A stretch of DNA of 64,000 nucleotides from Chiayiivirga flava (GTDB lineage Bacteria; Pseudomonadota; Gammaproteobacteria; Xanthomonadales; Xanthomonadaceae): NCBI RefSeq assembly GCF_014202825.1, contig NZ_JACHHP010000006.1, positions 124,001 to 188,000 on the forward strand, read 5' to 3'. Both the position numbers and the translations under genes were made by a program. The notes beneath the pieces were generated by a model. The model saw nothing but the letters and a program-made list of their open reading frames with translations. It was not told the origin of the DNA and searched no databases. Shown here in pieces: positions 28,182 to 39,423 of the stretch. Numbering within the stretch: position 1 is the stretch's first letter; every line of letters begins with the position of its first letter.

Positions 28182-29228
28182 TCAGGGCCGGTGCGCAAAG
28201 ACCGTGATCTCTTCGCGGTCGTGGTACAGCTGCTTGGCGCGCCATTCCACGTGCACGCCGTCCGCCGCGCACAGTGCGACGAAGTCGGAGAGGTTGGCCT
28301 GCACCTCGGCGTAGCGCTTCTTCATCGGCAGCTTGAGGTTGAAGATCGCACGCCGGCACCAGCGCTGCGCGAACCAGTCCGCCATGCGTGCGGCGACGCG
28401 GCTGGGCTGCTCGACCATGTCGCAGACCAGCCAGTCCATCGGATGCGGCGGCTGCCAGCTGAAGCCGTCGGCGCGCTGGTGGCGGATCAGGGTCTGGGCG
28501 CGCGCGGTTTCGCCGAGCGGACCGTTGTCGATGGCGGTCACGTGCACGCCTTCGCGTGCGAGCACCCAGCTCCAGCCGCCCGGAGCCGCGCCGAGATCAG
28601 CGGCCTTCATGCCGGGCTTGAGGAAAGTGGCGCGTTCGTCGGCGGTCAGCAGCACCAGCAACGCTTCCTCCAGTTTCAGCGCGCTGCGGCTCGGTGCGTC
28701 GCGATGCAGGCGCAGGCGCGGGATGCCTTGCGGCCACGGCGCGCTGCGCTCGGGGTGCGAGAGCGCGAGCACCGCGCTGGCGCCGCTGACGAAGCACACA
28801 TGCAGCGTCGGGCGTCCGAGGATGACGGTGCTGCCGAGCAGGCCGACCTTGCGCAGCGCCGGACGCAGCGCGTTGCCGAAACTGCGGGCGAGGCCGGCGA
28901 GCGGCCTGCCTGCGTCCGAATCGGGGTGTTCGACGATCAGGTCGCCGAAGCGCAGGCCGGTGCCGGCGAGCGCTTCGAGCATCGGCGTGATGCGGTCGGT
29001 CGGATCGGGCAGGTCGATGTCGGCGATGACCTGCAGGATCTGGCGCGCGAAGATCAGCTCCTGCCAGGTGGGCCGCAGCGCATCGTCGGCCGGCCGCGCG
29101 AGGTGGAAACGCACGTAGCCGCTGTTGCGCTCGGTCTGCGGGTAGCCGACGAGGCCGGCGCGCGCCGCGTGGTCCGCCACTTCGGCGGCGGCTTCGGGTT
29201 CGAATCCGGGGCGGCAATACAGCAGCAC
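28182..29228 (-). CDS. rlmM: 23S rRNA (cytidine-2498-2-prime-O)-methyltransferase
   Basis: 348-aa SAM-dependent RNA methyltransferase with an N-terminal THUMP-like region and a C-terminal Rossmann domain. Family features are LYCRPGFEPEAAAE at the start, ARQILQVIADIDLPDPTDRITP, the SAM loop MKAADLGAAPGGWSWVLA, the catalytic-lysine segment FNLKLPMKKRYAEV, and the C-terminal WRAKQLYHDREEITVFAHR. It methylates C2498 in the peptidyl-transferase region of 23S rRNA. GTG at 29228 is chosen because it gives VLLYCRPGFEPE and is preceded by a strong GAGGAAA ribosome site. The preceding 241-nt gap contains a palindromic repeat. Confidence 0.95.
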   Translation of the reverse strand: MLLYCRPGFEPEAAAEVADHAARAGLVGYPQTERNSGYVRFHLARPADDALRPTWQELIFARQILQVIADIDLPDPTDRITPMLEALAGTGLRFGDLIVEHPDSDAGRPLAGLARSFGNALRPALRKVGLLGSTVILGRPTLHVCFVSGASAVLALSHPERSAPWPQGIPRLRLHRDAPSRSALKLEEALLVLLTADERATFLKPGMKAADLGAAPGGWSWVLAREGVHVTAIDNGPLGETARAQTLIRHQRADGFSWQPPHPMDWLVCDMVEQPSRVAARMADWFAQRWCRRAIFNLKLPMKKRYAEVQANLSDFVALCAADGVHVEWRAKQLYHDREEITVFAHRP

Positions 29229-29338
29229 GGTGTTTCCTCGGTGTGGGCTCTGTCGGCGCAGTGTGGTGGATCGCGGGCCGGCCACCCAACCCATCCGATT
29301 CACGATGCCGCTCGGCCCGCTTGTTGTCTTCCCCACCC

Positions 29339-29448
29339 CGTCGTCCCGGCGAACGCCGGGACCCAGCGGCGTTGCCTGGTGTCGGCTATTGGCGCAGGCT
29401 GCGGCGAAAGAGAAACGTCACTGGGTCCCGGCGTTCGCCGCGACGACG
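29339..29448. repeat. Palindromic repeat, 28-bp arms with hairpin substructure
   Basis: Left arm 29339-29366 and right arm 29421-29448 are inverted copies matching at 27 of 28 positions, separated by 54 nt. Each arm also holds a small stem, CCCGGC-GAAC-GCCGGG on the left. The form resembles the short mobile palindromes common in intergenic regions of this order. It lies between rlmM and the deaminase gene, both minus strand. No transposase is adjacent. Confidence 0.75.
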
Positions 29449-29469
29449 GAGGAAGGGGCGGTGGGCGTC

Positions 29470-30030
29470 TCAGTAGTTCGCGCCGCCACCGCTGGCGTAA
29501 CGGCGCAGCACATCGCAGGCCGCGTCGCGCAGGATGTCCTGGCGCACGGCGATGCCGCGTCGTTCCAGCTCGCCGCGCCAGTCGGCCGGCAGCGGACCTT
29601 CGTCGAATTCGGTCAGCGCCATCACGTCTTCGGCGCGGGCGCCGATCAGCAGTTCGTCGATGCCGGCCCAGAACGTGGCGCCGTAACACATGCAGCACGG
29701 CTGCGCGGATGTGGCAAAGACGATGCGATCGCCCGATTCGTTGAGCCGGGCGCGCTGGGTGCGCGCCTGCGCGGTCATGTACGCCATCATTTCCGCGTGC
29801 GCCACCGAACAGGTCTGCGGCACCACCCGGTTGACGCCCACGCCGAGCAGCCGCCCGTGGCCGTCGAACACCGCGGCGCCGAACGGTCCGCCGCTGCCCG
29901 CGTCGACGTTGCGCGCGGACAGGGCGATGGCGAGCTCCACCTTGGCGATGTCGTCGACGTAGAGGCGTTCGCCGTCCACGGCATCGTGGATCCACGGCGG
30001 CAGGGTCAGATGGATCTGGGCATACAGCAT
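29470..30030 (-). CDS. Zinc-dependent nucleoside/nucleobase deaminase (CDA fold)
   Basis: 186-aa deaminase of the cytidine/deoxycytidylate superfamily with the zinc site CSVAHAEMMAY (His, catalytic Glu) and SAQPCCMCYGATFWAG (two Cys). The PFGAAVFDGHGRLLGVGVN segment before the HAE motif resembles guanine-deaminase-like and TadA-like members. It likely deaminates a free base or nucleoside; guanine is one possibility, but the substrate is not established. It is not the essential tRNA deaminase by length and tail. It lies on the minus strand, with 33 nt separating its start from the stop of the upstream lipoprotein gene. Confidence 0.85.
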   Translation of the reverse strand: MLYAQIHLTLPPWIHDAVDGERLYVDDIAKVELAIALSARNVDAGSGGPFGAAVFDGHGRLLGVGVNRVVPQTCSVAHAEMMAYMTAQARTQRARLNESGDRIVFATSAQPCCMCYGATFWAGIDELLIGARAEDVMALTEFDEGPLPADWRGELERRGIAVRQDILRDAACDVLRRYASGGGANY

Positions 30031-30063
30031 GCGGTCATCGCTCGGCGAGGCGGGTGAGGCGAA

Positions 30064-30467
30064 TCAATCCGTGCGCGCGGCCGGCGCCACGGACACGCCG
30101 CTGACGCCTTCGCAGCGGCCTTCGATGCACTGGCAGCGGTTGATCGACGGGTACCCGCACACGCTCGACAGGCCCTCGGCTTCGCACTGTGCCTTCACCT
30201 GGTCGGGGAAGGTCGGGCTCTCGACGTTGACGCAGGCGGGGTAGGCGCCGCAGCAGTTGCCGACGTCCTTGATGGTGCAGTCGGCATCGGCGGTGCAGCT
30301 GAAGTCGACACTGCCGACGGCGGCGTCGCGCGCCGGCGCGGCCTTCGCGATCGGCGCGGCCGGCGCCGGCGTTTCGGGTGCCGGTGCGGCGTCATCGCGC
30401 GCGCCCGCGCAGGCCGCGAGCAGCAGGGCGGCGAAGGCCAGAACGAGACGGTGCGCCAGCGCGGACA

Positions 30468-30468
<1 letters not shown>
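30064..30468 (-). CDS. Small Cys-rich putative lipoprotein
   Basis: 134-aa protein with a lipoprotein signal (LAFAALLLAACAGA, lipobox LAAC at about residues 17-20), an Ala/Pro-rich linker of about 30 residues, and a compact Cys-rich domain. Nine cysteines lie between SVDFSCTADADC and IEGRCEG, including adjacent Cys-Cys in GNCCGAYPAC. Such spacing suggests several disulfides in the periplasm. I do not recognise a function. The ATG overlaps the glnS stop by one base (TGATG), so it is co-translated with glnS, an odd partner for an envelope protein. Confidence 0.8.
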
Positions 30469-32222
<1,754 letters not shown>

Positions 32223-32357
32223 GGAAGGCGGGATGCGGAAAACGGCCAGTCTAGCCCGTTCCGTTGCCGCTGCGCAGGCATGCGGTGCGTCGGCGCACGC
32301 GTCCGTCCCGCGTCGTTTGCGTATGCTGGCACCCTGCGTCGCTTCCGGAGAAGGTTC

Positions 32358-32621
32358 ATGCGCGTGGTCTACGAGGCCGAAAACATCATCGATGCCCATC
32401 TGGTGAAGGGCCTGCTCGAGCAGGCCGGCATCGTTGCCTTCGTCCTCGGCGAGCACCTGAGCGGCGGGATCGGCGAGTTGCCGACGATGGGCATGGTGAG
32501 CGTGGGCGTTGCCGACAGCGACGCGGAGGGCGCCGCCGCCGCGCTGCAGGACTGGCGCGACGCCGCACCGGCGGCGTCCGACGCCGTCGCTGCGGACCTG
32601 TTGCCCCACCCGGCCACCTGA
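32358..32621 (+). CDS. DUF2007 domain protein (putative signal-transducing)
   Basis: 87-aa cytoplasmic protein matching the small DUF2007 family: VYEAENIIDAHLVKGLLEQAGI then a second strand-helix with GELPTMGMVSVGVADSD. The fold is PII-like (ferredoxin-like), and the family is annotated as putative signal-transducing without known ligand. A good ribosome site (GGAGAAGG, 32347-32354) precedes the ATG. The Ala-rich C-terminus looks unstructured. It precedes the diguanylate cyclase gene on the same strand with 220 nt between them. Confidence 0.85.
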   Translation: MRVVYEAENIIDAHLVKGLLEQAGIVAFVLGEHLSGGIGELPTMGMVSVGVADSDAEGAAAALQDWRDAAPAASDAVAADLLPHPAT

Positions 32622-32841
32622 GCGATCCCCGGACAAGGGGTCGCCCCTGTCCGCCGAGCGGCGACAATTTGCCGCCGTGCGTCGTTTTCCGGCGGTCGGG
32701 AGCGGTCAGACTGTGACCGGTGTGGGGGCGGCGCGGATCGGCGCGGGGCAGTGGCGCACCGTCCGCGTGCACGCGCCGGAGGCTGTCGACGCTCCGCGCC
32801 AGACCCGCACGCGCACCATCGATGCGAAGGATGACCAGGTC

Positions 32842-35151
32842 TTGGGCAAGGGGCAGACGAACCGGTGGTGGCGATGGATGCTGGCGTTGTGGTGCGCACT
32901 GTGCGCACCCACGCCCGTTGTCGCGCACGATGCGCCGGGTACTTCCGCACCGATCCGGATCGCGACACTGCTGGTGCCCGGCGACGACGTCGACGCCGAG
33001 CGCGTGCTGGCCGGCGAGTTCGACGCGCTGTTCGTGCCGCTCGACGGCATCGACGCCCGACTGCCCGGCGGGTTCGACCGCAGCCAGTGGCTGCGTCTGG
33101 AGGTCACGCCGCCTGCGCCGGACCGCGACGCGTTGCACGGCGCGGTGCTGCGTTTCGAACGCGTGCCGCTCGAACGCATCACCGCCTACCTGCCGCGCGG
33201 CGACGGCACGTGGCGCATGCAGGTGGACGGGTTCTACGCAACCGATCCGGGCATCGGCGTGCTGCCCGGCAGCTATGCCTTCCGTCTGCCGCCCGCGCCG
33301 CCGGGGCCGCGCACGCTCTACGTCAACGTGCAGGAACGCCATCCGGTGACGCTGCGTCCGCAACTGCTGGACGAGCATGCGTTCCACCTCGCCGACCGCG
33401 CCGTCAGCGGCATCGCGGCGGCCACCTACGCCGCCATCGTCGTGCTCATGCTGTCGAGTCTGGCCTTGTTCGTCGCGCTGCGCGAACGCGCCTACCTGCA
33501 GTTCGTCGGCATGACCGGCGTGTTCCTGCTGCTGCTGCTGCTCGCGCTCAACGGCGCGCTGTACACGGTGCCGGGCGTGCGCGCGTTCGGCTGGTGGCGC
33601 GACCACGGGATCTATGCGCTGGCGCTGGCCTGCTGCGCGCTGGCGCTGGGCTTCGCGCGCCATTTCCTGACCTCCGAGGCCGTGTCCGCGCGCATGCACC
33701 GGTGGATCGACCGCGCCCGCATCGCCTGGCTCGCGTTCGCGGCGCTGAGCTTGTGCAACATCGCCTCGCTCGGCCCGACGATGCAACGCATCGCCGCCCT
33801 GGCCGGCGTGCTCACCGCGCTGCAGATCGCCTGGCTGGCCTGGCGCGCCTGGCGCGGCGGCAATGCGCTGGCGCGACCGTTCTGGCTGATCTGGAGCGTG
33901 CTGACGGTGTTGATCGCGGTCCGGATCGCGCTCGCGTTCGGCTGGCTGCCGCCGCACCCGGGCCTGCTGAACGGATTCCAGGTGGCGGTGGCGTTCTGCC
34001 TGCTGCTGATGTCGGTGGGACTGGCCGACCGCGTGATGGAGTTCCGCAAGCAGCGCGACCTCACCCGAGAGCTCAAGGAACAGACCGATGCGGACCTGCA
34101 GATCGAGCACGTGCGGCGCGAATTCGCCGAGGATCTGCGCGAACGGCTGCGCATGGCGCCGCCGGGCGGCGAGATGGAGTGGGTCGCGTTCCGGCGCGTG
34201 CTGGCCAGCCTCAAGGCGGTGTTGCCGCAACGCAGCGCCGCGGTCATCGCCACCGGCTATCACGGTATCGATCTGCTGCTGACCGAGCCGCTCGATGCCA
34301 AGGACCGCTACGGCCGCCTGCTCATCGAGCGCGGCGGCACGCTCAAGGGGTTGTGCCGTTCGCGCAGCCCGATGCAGGTGACGCTCGACGAAATCGGCAA
34401 GGAAGCCACCGGCGCCGCCGGCGGCAGCCTGTTCGCCGTGGTGCCGATGGCGATGCCGCGCCCGGGCTGGGGCGCGCTGCTGATCGAGCGCGGTCCGAAC
34501 GAGCCGTTCGAACCCGAGGAACTCAAGCGTGCCGCGGAATTCCTGCATCTCGCGGTCACCACCACGGACGAGGCGCTGCACCAGGCCGAACTCAAGCGCA
34601 AGGCCGAGATCGACCAGCTCACGGGGCTGTACAACCGTCGTGCCGGCGACGCGGTGCTGAACGAGGCGATGCTGCGCGCGATCGCCGACCGCCGGCCGCT
34701 GTCGCTACTGTTCGTCGACATCGATCACTTCAAGCAGATCAACGATCGCCACGGGCATCCGGTGGGCGACGACTGCCTGCGTGCCACGGCCGAGGCGATC
34801 CGCCGCCAGCTCGGCGAGCGCGACACCGCGGCGCGCTACGGCGGCGAGGAATTCCTCGTGGTGCTGCCCGGGCACCAGCCGGAGCAGGCGCGCCAGGTCG
34901 GCGAACGCATCCGCCAGGCGATCGCGCAGCTGCGCGTGGAGGGCGAGGGCGGGCCGGTGCGGTTCTCGGTCAGCATCGGCGTGGCGGCGCGGCAGGCCGG
35001 CGAGGACACGCCGCAGCCGGTGGTCGAGCGCGCCGACCGCGCGCTGTACGCCGCCAAGCGCAACGGCCGCAACCAGGTGCATGTGGCCTCCTCGCTGCCG
35101 TACGGCAGCGGGCCCGGCGCGCCGGATCGTGAAGATACGGTGACGCTCTGA
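32842..35151 (+). CDS. Diguanylate cyclase with 7TMR-DISM sensor region
   Basis: About 769-aa membrane protein. A signal peptide leads to an extracytoplasmic beta-rich domain (about 35-190, DISMED2-like), seven hydrophobic helices (about 200-400, 7TMR-DISM type), a short coiled coil, a GAF-like region with FAVVPMAMPRPGWGALLIERG, and a GGDEF domain with DQLTGLYNRRAGD and GGEEF at 667-671. It should make cyclic di-GMP from two GTP. The product-inhibition site is missing (GERD in place of RxxD). The TTG at 32842 gives a positively charged signal peptide (MGKGQTNRWWRW); an ATG at 32878 is the alternative. The ligand is unknown. Confidence 0.88.
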   Translation: MGKGQTNRWWRWMLALWCALCAPTPVVAHDAPGTSAPIRIATLLVPGDDVDAERVLAGEFDALFVPLDGIDARLPGGFDRSQWLRLEVTPPAPDRDALHGAVLRFERVPLERITAYLPRGDGTWRMQVDGFYATDPGIGVLPGSYAFRLPPAPPGPRTLYVNVQERHPVTLRPQLLDEHAFHLADRAVSGIAAATYAAIVVLMLSSLALFVALRERAYLQFVGMTGVFLLLLLLALNGALYTVPGVRAFGWWRDHGIYALALACCALALGFARHFLTSEAVSARMHRWIDRARIAWLAFAALSLCNIASLGPTMQRIAALAGVLTALQIAWLAWRAWRGGNALARPFWLIWSVLTVLIAVRIALAFGWLPPHPGLLNGFQVAVAFCLLLMSVGLADRVMEFRKQRDLTRELKEQTDADLQIEHVRREFAEDLRERLRMAPPGGEMEWVAFRRVLASLKAVLPQRSAAVIATGYHGIDLLLTEPLDAKDRYGRLLIERGGTLKGLCRSRSPMQVTLDEIGKEATGAAGGSLFAVVPMAMPRPGWGALLIERGPNEPFEPEELKRAAEFLHLAVTTTDEALHQAELKRKAEIDQLTGLYNRRAGDAVLNEAMLRAIADRRPLSLLFVDIDHFKQINDRHGHPVGDDCLRATAEAIRRQLGERDTAARYGGEEFLVVLPGHQPEQARQVGERIRQAIAQLRVEGEGGPVRFSVSIGVAARQAGEDTPQPVVERADRALYAAKRNGRNQVHVASSLPYGSGPGAPDREDTVTL

Positions 35152-35215
35152 CGCGACACGCTTGAGTGCCGCACGCGCTTCCGCGACCATTTCGCACCCG
35201 TCGCGGAGATCGCCC

Positions 35216-35878
35216 ATGGCATCCACACTCACGCTGGTCATCGGCAACAAGAACTATTCGTCGTGGTCGCTGCGGCCGTGGCTGCTGCTGCGCCATTTCG
35301 ACGTGCCGTTCGACGAAGTGCGCCTGCCGCTCGATACGCCCGCGTTCCGCGACGATGTGTTCCGCTACTCGCCCAGCGGCCGCGTGCCGGTGCTGCACGA
35401 CGGCGATCTGGTGGTGTGGGATTCGCTGGCGATCTGCGATTACGTCAACGAACGCTTTCTCGACGGCCGCGGCTGGCCCGCCGATCGCCGCCAGCGCGCG
35501 CGTGCGCGTTCGGCTGCGGCGGAAATGCACTCGGGATTCGCCGCACTGCGTGCCCAGCTGCCGATGAACTGCAGGCGCCGACCGGACGCGTACAAATGGA
35601 ATGCCGAAGCGCAGGCCGACATCGATCGCGTGCAGGCGCTGTGGCGCGAACTGCGCCGTGACGGCGGCCGGGGCGGCGAGTTCCTGTGCGGCGCGTTCGG
35701 CATCGTGGATGCGATGTTTGCGCCCGTGGCGGTGCGATTCCGCGGGTACGGCGTGCCGATGGCGCCGGAGAGCCAGGCGTACGCGGATGCCTTGCTGGCG
35801 TTGCCGTCGATGCGCGAGTGGGATGCGGCGGCGCAGGCGGAGAGCGAGCGTCTGGAGAAGTACGACGCGTTGCGGTGA
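35216..35878 (+). CDS. Glutathione S-transferase family protein
   Basis: 220-aa protein with an N-terminal thioredoxin-like GST domain (LTLVIGNKNYSSWSLRPWLLLRH, GRVPVLHDGDLVVWDSLAICDYV) and a helical C-terminal domain (residues about 90-215). NYSSWSLRPW holds a candidate catalytic Ser/Tyr, and the VPVLHDG cis-Pro and DSLAI motif bind glutathione in the family. The substrate is unknown. No partner gene is adjacent; the composite repeat element begins 52 nt downstream. Confidence 0.9.
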   Translation: MASTLTLVIGNKNYSSWSLRPWLLLRHFDVPFDEVRLPLDTPAFRDDVFRYSPSGRVPVLHDGDLVVWDSLAICDYVNERFLDGRGWPADRRQRARARSAAAEMHSGFAALRAQLPMNCRRRPDAYKWNAEAQADIDRVQALWRELRRDGGRGGEFLCGAFGIVDAMFAPVAVRFRGYGVPMAPESQAYADALLALPSMREWDAAAQAESERLEKYDALR

Positions 35879-35929
35879 GGGCTGCGGGATTGCGCGCGTG
35901 ACAGACGCCTCGCGTGGGTGAAGGTGGCG

Positions 35930-36206
35930 CCCTCATCCGCCCTGCCGGGCACCTTCTCTCGGCGGGAGAAGGAGTGCTTCGTTTGGCGCCCCGATTTCTA
36001 GGCGCGATGCCAGCCTAGTTTCCTTCTCCCTGCCGGAGAAGGAGTGCTTCGTTTGGCGCCCCCCTATTTCTAGGCGCGTTGCCGGACTCGTTTCCTTCTC
36101 CCGGCGGGAGAAGGAGTGCTTCGTTTGGCGTCCCGATTTCTAAGCGCGTTACCAGCCTCGTTTCCTTCTCCCATCGGGAGAAGGTGCCCGGCAGGGCGGA
36201 TGAGGG
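35930..36206. repeat. Composite palindromic element enclosing a 71-bp tandem array
   Basis: A perfect 29-bp inverted repeat (35930-35958 and 36178-36206, beginning CCCTCATCCGCCCTGCCGGG) encloses tandem units of 70, 72 and 70 bp that start at 35952, 36022, 36094, with a partial fourth at 36164. Each unit starts with a hairpin like CCTTCTCCCGGCGGGAGAAGG (read CCTTCTCCC/GGGAGAAGG) followed by GTGCTTCGTTTGGCG and a GATTTCTAGGCGCG block. There are no unique spacers. The element fills the 379-nt gap between the GST and hemE genes. The arms belong to the REP-like family also seen at 4681 and 44569. Confidence 0.9.
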
Positions 36207-36257
36207 AGCGACCTGCGCGCTATCGATACCGCTCCTTCGAAGCGGGAGCGGGCCGCC

Positions 36258-37322
36258 TCAGCTTTCGTGGAACGGCCAGCTCAACGCATGCACCGCATCC
36301 ACCAGCACCTTCAGGTGCTCGGGATTCACGTCCGGCGTGATGCCGTGCCCGAGGTTGAAGACGTGGCCGGGTCCGGTGCCGTAACTCTCCAGCACGTTCG
36401 ACACCTCGCGCCGGATCGTGTCCGGCGTGCCGTGCAGCACGGCCGGATCGAGATTCCCCTGCAGCGCCACGCGCCCGCCGGTACGGCGGCGCGCATCGGC
36501 CAGCGACACCGTCCAGTCCACGCCCACGGCGTCGGTGCCGCTCTGCGCCAGCTCTTCGAGGTACGGTGCGTTGCCCTTGCCGAACAGGATCAGCGGGGCG
36601 TGATCGTCGCGGTCGCCGCGCGGCAGTTCGCGCGCGATGCGCTGCAGGTACGGCAGCGAGAACTCCCGGTACAGCGCCGGGCTCAGCACGCCGCCCCAGG
36701 TATCGAACACCTGCATCACCTGCGCGCCGGCGCAGCGCTGGGCGTCGAGGTAGGCGATCACCGACGACGTCACCACGTCGAGCAGCCGGTGCAGCAGCGC
36801 CGGCGTGTTGTACGCCATCGCCTTGACGGTCGAGAACGTGTCGCTGCCGCCGCCTTCCACCATGTAGCACGCCAGCGTCCACGGGCTGCCGGAAAAACCG
36901 ATCAGCGGCACGCGGCCGTCGAGTTCGCGCCGGATCAGGCGCACGGCGTCGGTGACGTAGCGCAGGTCGTCCTCGATGTCGGGCACGGCGAGCTGGCCCA
37001 CCTGCGCGGCGGTGCGGATCGGGCGTTCGAACTTCGGACCTTCGCCCTCGACGAAGTACAGCCCCAGGCCCATCGCATCGGGCACGGTGAGGATGTCGGA
37101 AAACAGGATGGCCGCGTCCAGGTCGAAGCGCGCCAGCGGCTGCAGCGTCACCTCGCACGCGAGCTCGGGATTCTTCGCAAGGCCGAGGAAGCTGCCGGCG
37201 CGCGCGCGGGTGGCGCGGTACTCGGGCAGGTAGCGTCCGGCCTGACGCATGATCCAGACCGGCGTGCAGTCCACGGGTTCGCGTCGCAGGGCGCGCAGGA
37301 AGCGGTCGTTTCGGAGGGTCAT
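36258..37322 (-). CDS. hemE: Uroporphyrinogen decarboxylase
   Basis: 354-aa cytoplasmic enzyme that decarboxylates uroporphyrinogen III four times to coproporphyrinogen III in haem synthesis. Signatures are [16 protein letters not shown] (substrate-binding Arg residues), [50 protein letters not shown] and the C-terminal [15 protein letters not shown]. The length is standard. It is the first gene after the composite repeat element on the minus strand. The WGR gene lies 124 nt upstream on the same strand. Confidence 0.97.
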   Translation of the reverse strand: MTLRNDRFLRALRREPVDCTPVWIMRQAGRYLPEYRATRARAGSFLGLAKNPELACEVTLQPLARFDLDAAILFSDILTVPDAMGLGLYFVEGEGPKFERPIRTAAQVGQLAVPDIEDDLRYVTDAVRLIRRELDGRVPLIGFSGSPWTLACYMVEGGGSDTFSTVKAMAYNTPALLHRLLDVVTSSVIAYLDAQRCAGAQVMQVFDTWGGVLSPALYREFSLPYLQRIARELPRGDRDDHAPLILFGKGNAPYLEELAQSGTDAVGVDWTVSLADARRRTGGRVALQGNLDPAVLHGTPDTIRREVSNVLESYGTGPGHVFNLGHGITPDVNPEHLKVLVDAVHALSWPFHES

Positions 37323-37446
37323 CGGGTTCCGGGTTTCGTGAGTCGTGATTCGGGAAAGCGGAGCTGGGCGTCGCGCGTTGCTCGGATGTCTGCGTTCGGC
37401 GCGTTGGGGGCAGGGCGCGTGCGGCCGTTTCGCATGTGGCAGGGAT

Positions 37447-37701
37447 TCAGCGCGGCGCCTCCGCGCCCTGCGCGAACATCACCAGGAACCCGCGCTTGAG
37501 CTGCTGGTCGCGCGCCTTTTCGAACGCGGCCTGGGCCTGGTCGCGTTCGAGGTAGACCTCGCGCTTCCACTGCGTCTTGCCGCCGATCAGGCCCGATTCG
37601 CGCGTCAGCGTCCAGCCGCCGAGCAGATCCTGCTGCAGGATGAGCTGGAAAAAGCGCGGCACTTCGCCGGCGAGGGGTTGTTGCTGCATGAGGAGACGCA
37701 T
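37447..37701 (-). CDS. WGR domain protein
   Basis: 84-aa protein consisting of one WGR-type domain: [29 protein letters not shown] then a basic helix [11 protein letters not shown]. The family WGR core is changed here to ESGLIGG in place of the usual GRIG pattern. WGR domains occur in PARPs and as small bacterial proteins and are thought to bind nucleic acids; the role here is unknown. It is divergent from ruvB across 89 nt. Confidence 0.8.
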   Translation of the reverse strand: MRLLMQQQPLAGEVPRFFQLILQQDLLGGWTLTRESGLIGGKTQWKREVYLERDQAQAAFEKARDQQLKRGFLVMFAQGAEAPR

Positions 37702-37790
37702 CGCGGCATTTTAGCGGGATTCCCCGCCGGCGCGGCGGTCCCGCGCGTGCCGTGCTGTCCTGTCCGGGCCGAATCGCGGACAATGCCCGA

Positions 37791-38822
37791 ATGACTGACG
37801 ACCGCATCATCGCCCCCGCTGCCACGCGCGAGGACGATGTCGCCGAAACCCACATCCGCCCGCGCCGCCTGGACGACTACCTCGGCCAGGAAACCGTGCG
37901 CGCGCAGATGAAGATCTACATCGAGGCGGCAAAGCGGCGTTCCGAGGCGCTCGACCACGTGCTGATCTTCGGCCCGCCCGGCCTCGGCAAGACCACGCTC
38001 AGCCACGTCATCGCCAACGAGCTCGGCGTGAACCTGCGCCAGACCTCCGGCCCGGTGATCGAACGCGCCGGCGACCTGGCCGCGCTGCTGACCAACCTGC
38101 AGCCGCACGATGTGCTGTTCATCGACGAAATCCACCGTCTGCAGCCGGCCATCGAGGAAGTGCTGTACCCGGCGATGGAGGACTACCAGATCGACATCAT
38201 GATCGGCGAGGGCCCGGCCGCGCGCTCGATCAAGCTCGACCTGCCGCCGTTCACCCTGATCGGCGCCACCACGCGCGCCGGCCTGCTCACCGCGCCGCTG
38301 CGCGACCGCTTCGGCATCGTGCAGCGGCTGGAGTTCTACACGCCCGACGAGCTCACCCGCATCGTGCGGCGCTCGGCCAGCATCCTCGGCATCGCCTGCG
38401 AATCCGACGGCGCGGCCGAGATCGCACGCCGCTCGCGCGGGACGCCGCGCATCGCCAACCGCCTGCTGCGGCGTGCGCGCGACTATGCGCAGGTGGTGGC
38501 CGACGGCGTGATCACGCGGTCCGCGGCCGATCTCGCGATGCAGATGCTGAAAGTCGATCCCGAAGGTTTCGACCAGCTCGACCGTCGCATGCTGCTGACC
38601 ATCATCGAAAGCTTCGACGGCGGTCCGGTGGGGGTGGAATCGCTCGCTGCCGCGCTGAGCGAGGAACGCGGCACGCTGGAGGACGTGATCGAGCCCTACC
38701 TGATCCAGCAGGGCTATCTGATCCGCACCGCGCGCGGCCGCATGGCCAGCCGCAAGGCCTACCTGCACATGGGGCTCAAGCCGCGGGTGGAGCCGGCGCC
38801 CGGGCTGTTCGATGAGGGTTGA
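37791..38822 (+). CDS. ruvB: Holliday junction ATP-dependent DNA helicase RuvB
   Basis: 343-aa AAA+ motor that drives branch migration with RuvA. It has Walker [12 protein letters not shown], Walker [10 protein letters not shown], sensor [18 protein letters not shown] including the arginine finger, and a winged-helix C-terminus with [14 protein letters not shown]. The length matches the family. The start MTDDRIIAP is placed a few codons before the [11 protein letters not shown] block. ruvA and ruvC are not in the window. ruvB directly before ybgC-tol is a typical arrangement in this order. Confidence 0.97.
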   Translation: MTDDRIIAPAATREDDVAETHIRPRRLDDYLGQETVRAQMKIYIEAAKRRSEALDHVLIFGPPGLGKTTLSHVIANELGVNLRQTSGPVIERAGDLAALLTNLQPHDVLFIDEIHRLQPAIEEVLYPAMEDYQIDIMIGEGPAARSIKLDLPPFTLIGATTRAGLLTAPLRDRFGIVQRLEFYTPDELTRIVRRSASILGIACESDGAAEIARRSRGTPRIANRLLRRARDYAQVVADGVITRSAADLAMQMLKVDPEGFDQLDRRMLLTIIESFDGGPVGVESLAAALSEERGTLEDVIEPYLIQQGYLIRTARGRMASRKAYLHMGLKPRVEPAPGLFDEG

Positions 38823-38973
38823 TGTGGCGCCCGGCCCGGCGCGAGACGCCCGTCTGAACCGAAGCTCCATCCCGGCGAGTCCGCAGTGACCCCGGCGGAG
38901 ACTGTTCCGCCCTCGCTCACCCGCCCGAAACTTCCGCACATACGTGCACCTGGCGCCCACAACTCACCCGCCA

Positions 38974-39423
38974 ATGACGATCGCTAACAAAATATTCAGC
39001 TTCCCGATACGTGTGTACTGGGAAGATACCGACGCCGGTGGAGTCGTCTACCACGCCAGCTACGTGCGGTTCCTCGAACGCGCGCGGACAGAGTGGTTGC
39101 GGTCGCTCGGCATCGGACAGCAGCATCTGCGCGAGAGCGCCGACGTCATCTTCGCCATCCGCGCCATGCAGCTCGACTTCCACAAACCGGCGCGGCTCGA
39201 CGACGATCTGGCGGCCAGCGTCGACAGCGTGTCGTTTGGTCGCGCCAGCATGACGTTCGGGCAATCGCTCGTCCGCGCCGGGCAGGTGCTGGTGCAGGCC
39301 GAGGTTCGCGCGGCGTGTCTTGCCGCTTCCACGTTTCGCCCGCGGCCGATCCCGCCCGGGTTGTTCGATGCCTGCTCCGACGCCGGCTCCGGTCGCACTT
39401 TTCCAACGAGGTCCACTCCATGA
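38974..39423 (+). CDS. ybgC: Tol-Pal-associated acyl-CoA thioesterase YbgC
   Basis: 149-aa hotdog-fold thioesterase with the YbgC signature FPIRVYWEDTDAGGVVYHASYVRFLERARTE split across its active site (key DTDAGGVVYHASY with catalytic Asp and nearby His), then AMQLDFHKPARLDD. YbgC hydrolyses acyl-CoA and is the usual first gene of the tol-pal cluster. The chain from FRPRPIPPGLFDAC onward is longer and less conserved than in E. coli. The ATG at 38974 fits family length; an in-frame ATG at 38944 would add ten residues. Stop and tolQ start overlap as ATGA. Confidence 0.95.
   Translation: MTIANKIFSFPIRVYWEDTDAGGVVYHASYVRFLERARTEWLRSLGIGQQHLRESADVIFAIRAMQLDFHKPARLDDDLAASVDSVSFGRASMTFGQSLVRAGQVLVQAEVRAACLAASTFRPRPIPPGLFDACSDAGSGRTFPTRSTP

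Noticed and set aside
35952-36186. CRISPR array
   Set aside because: Repeat units are about 71 bp and adjoin directly with no unique spacers, and there are no cas genes; the 35-bp array at 4760-4975 fails for the same reason.
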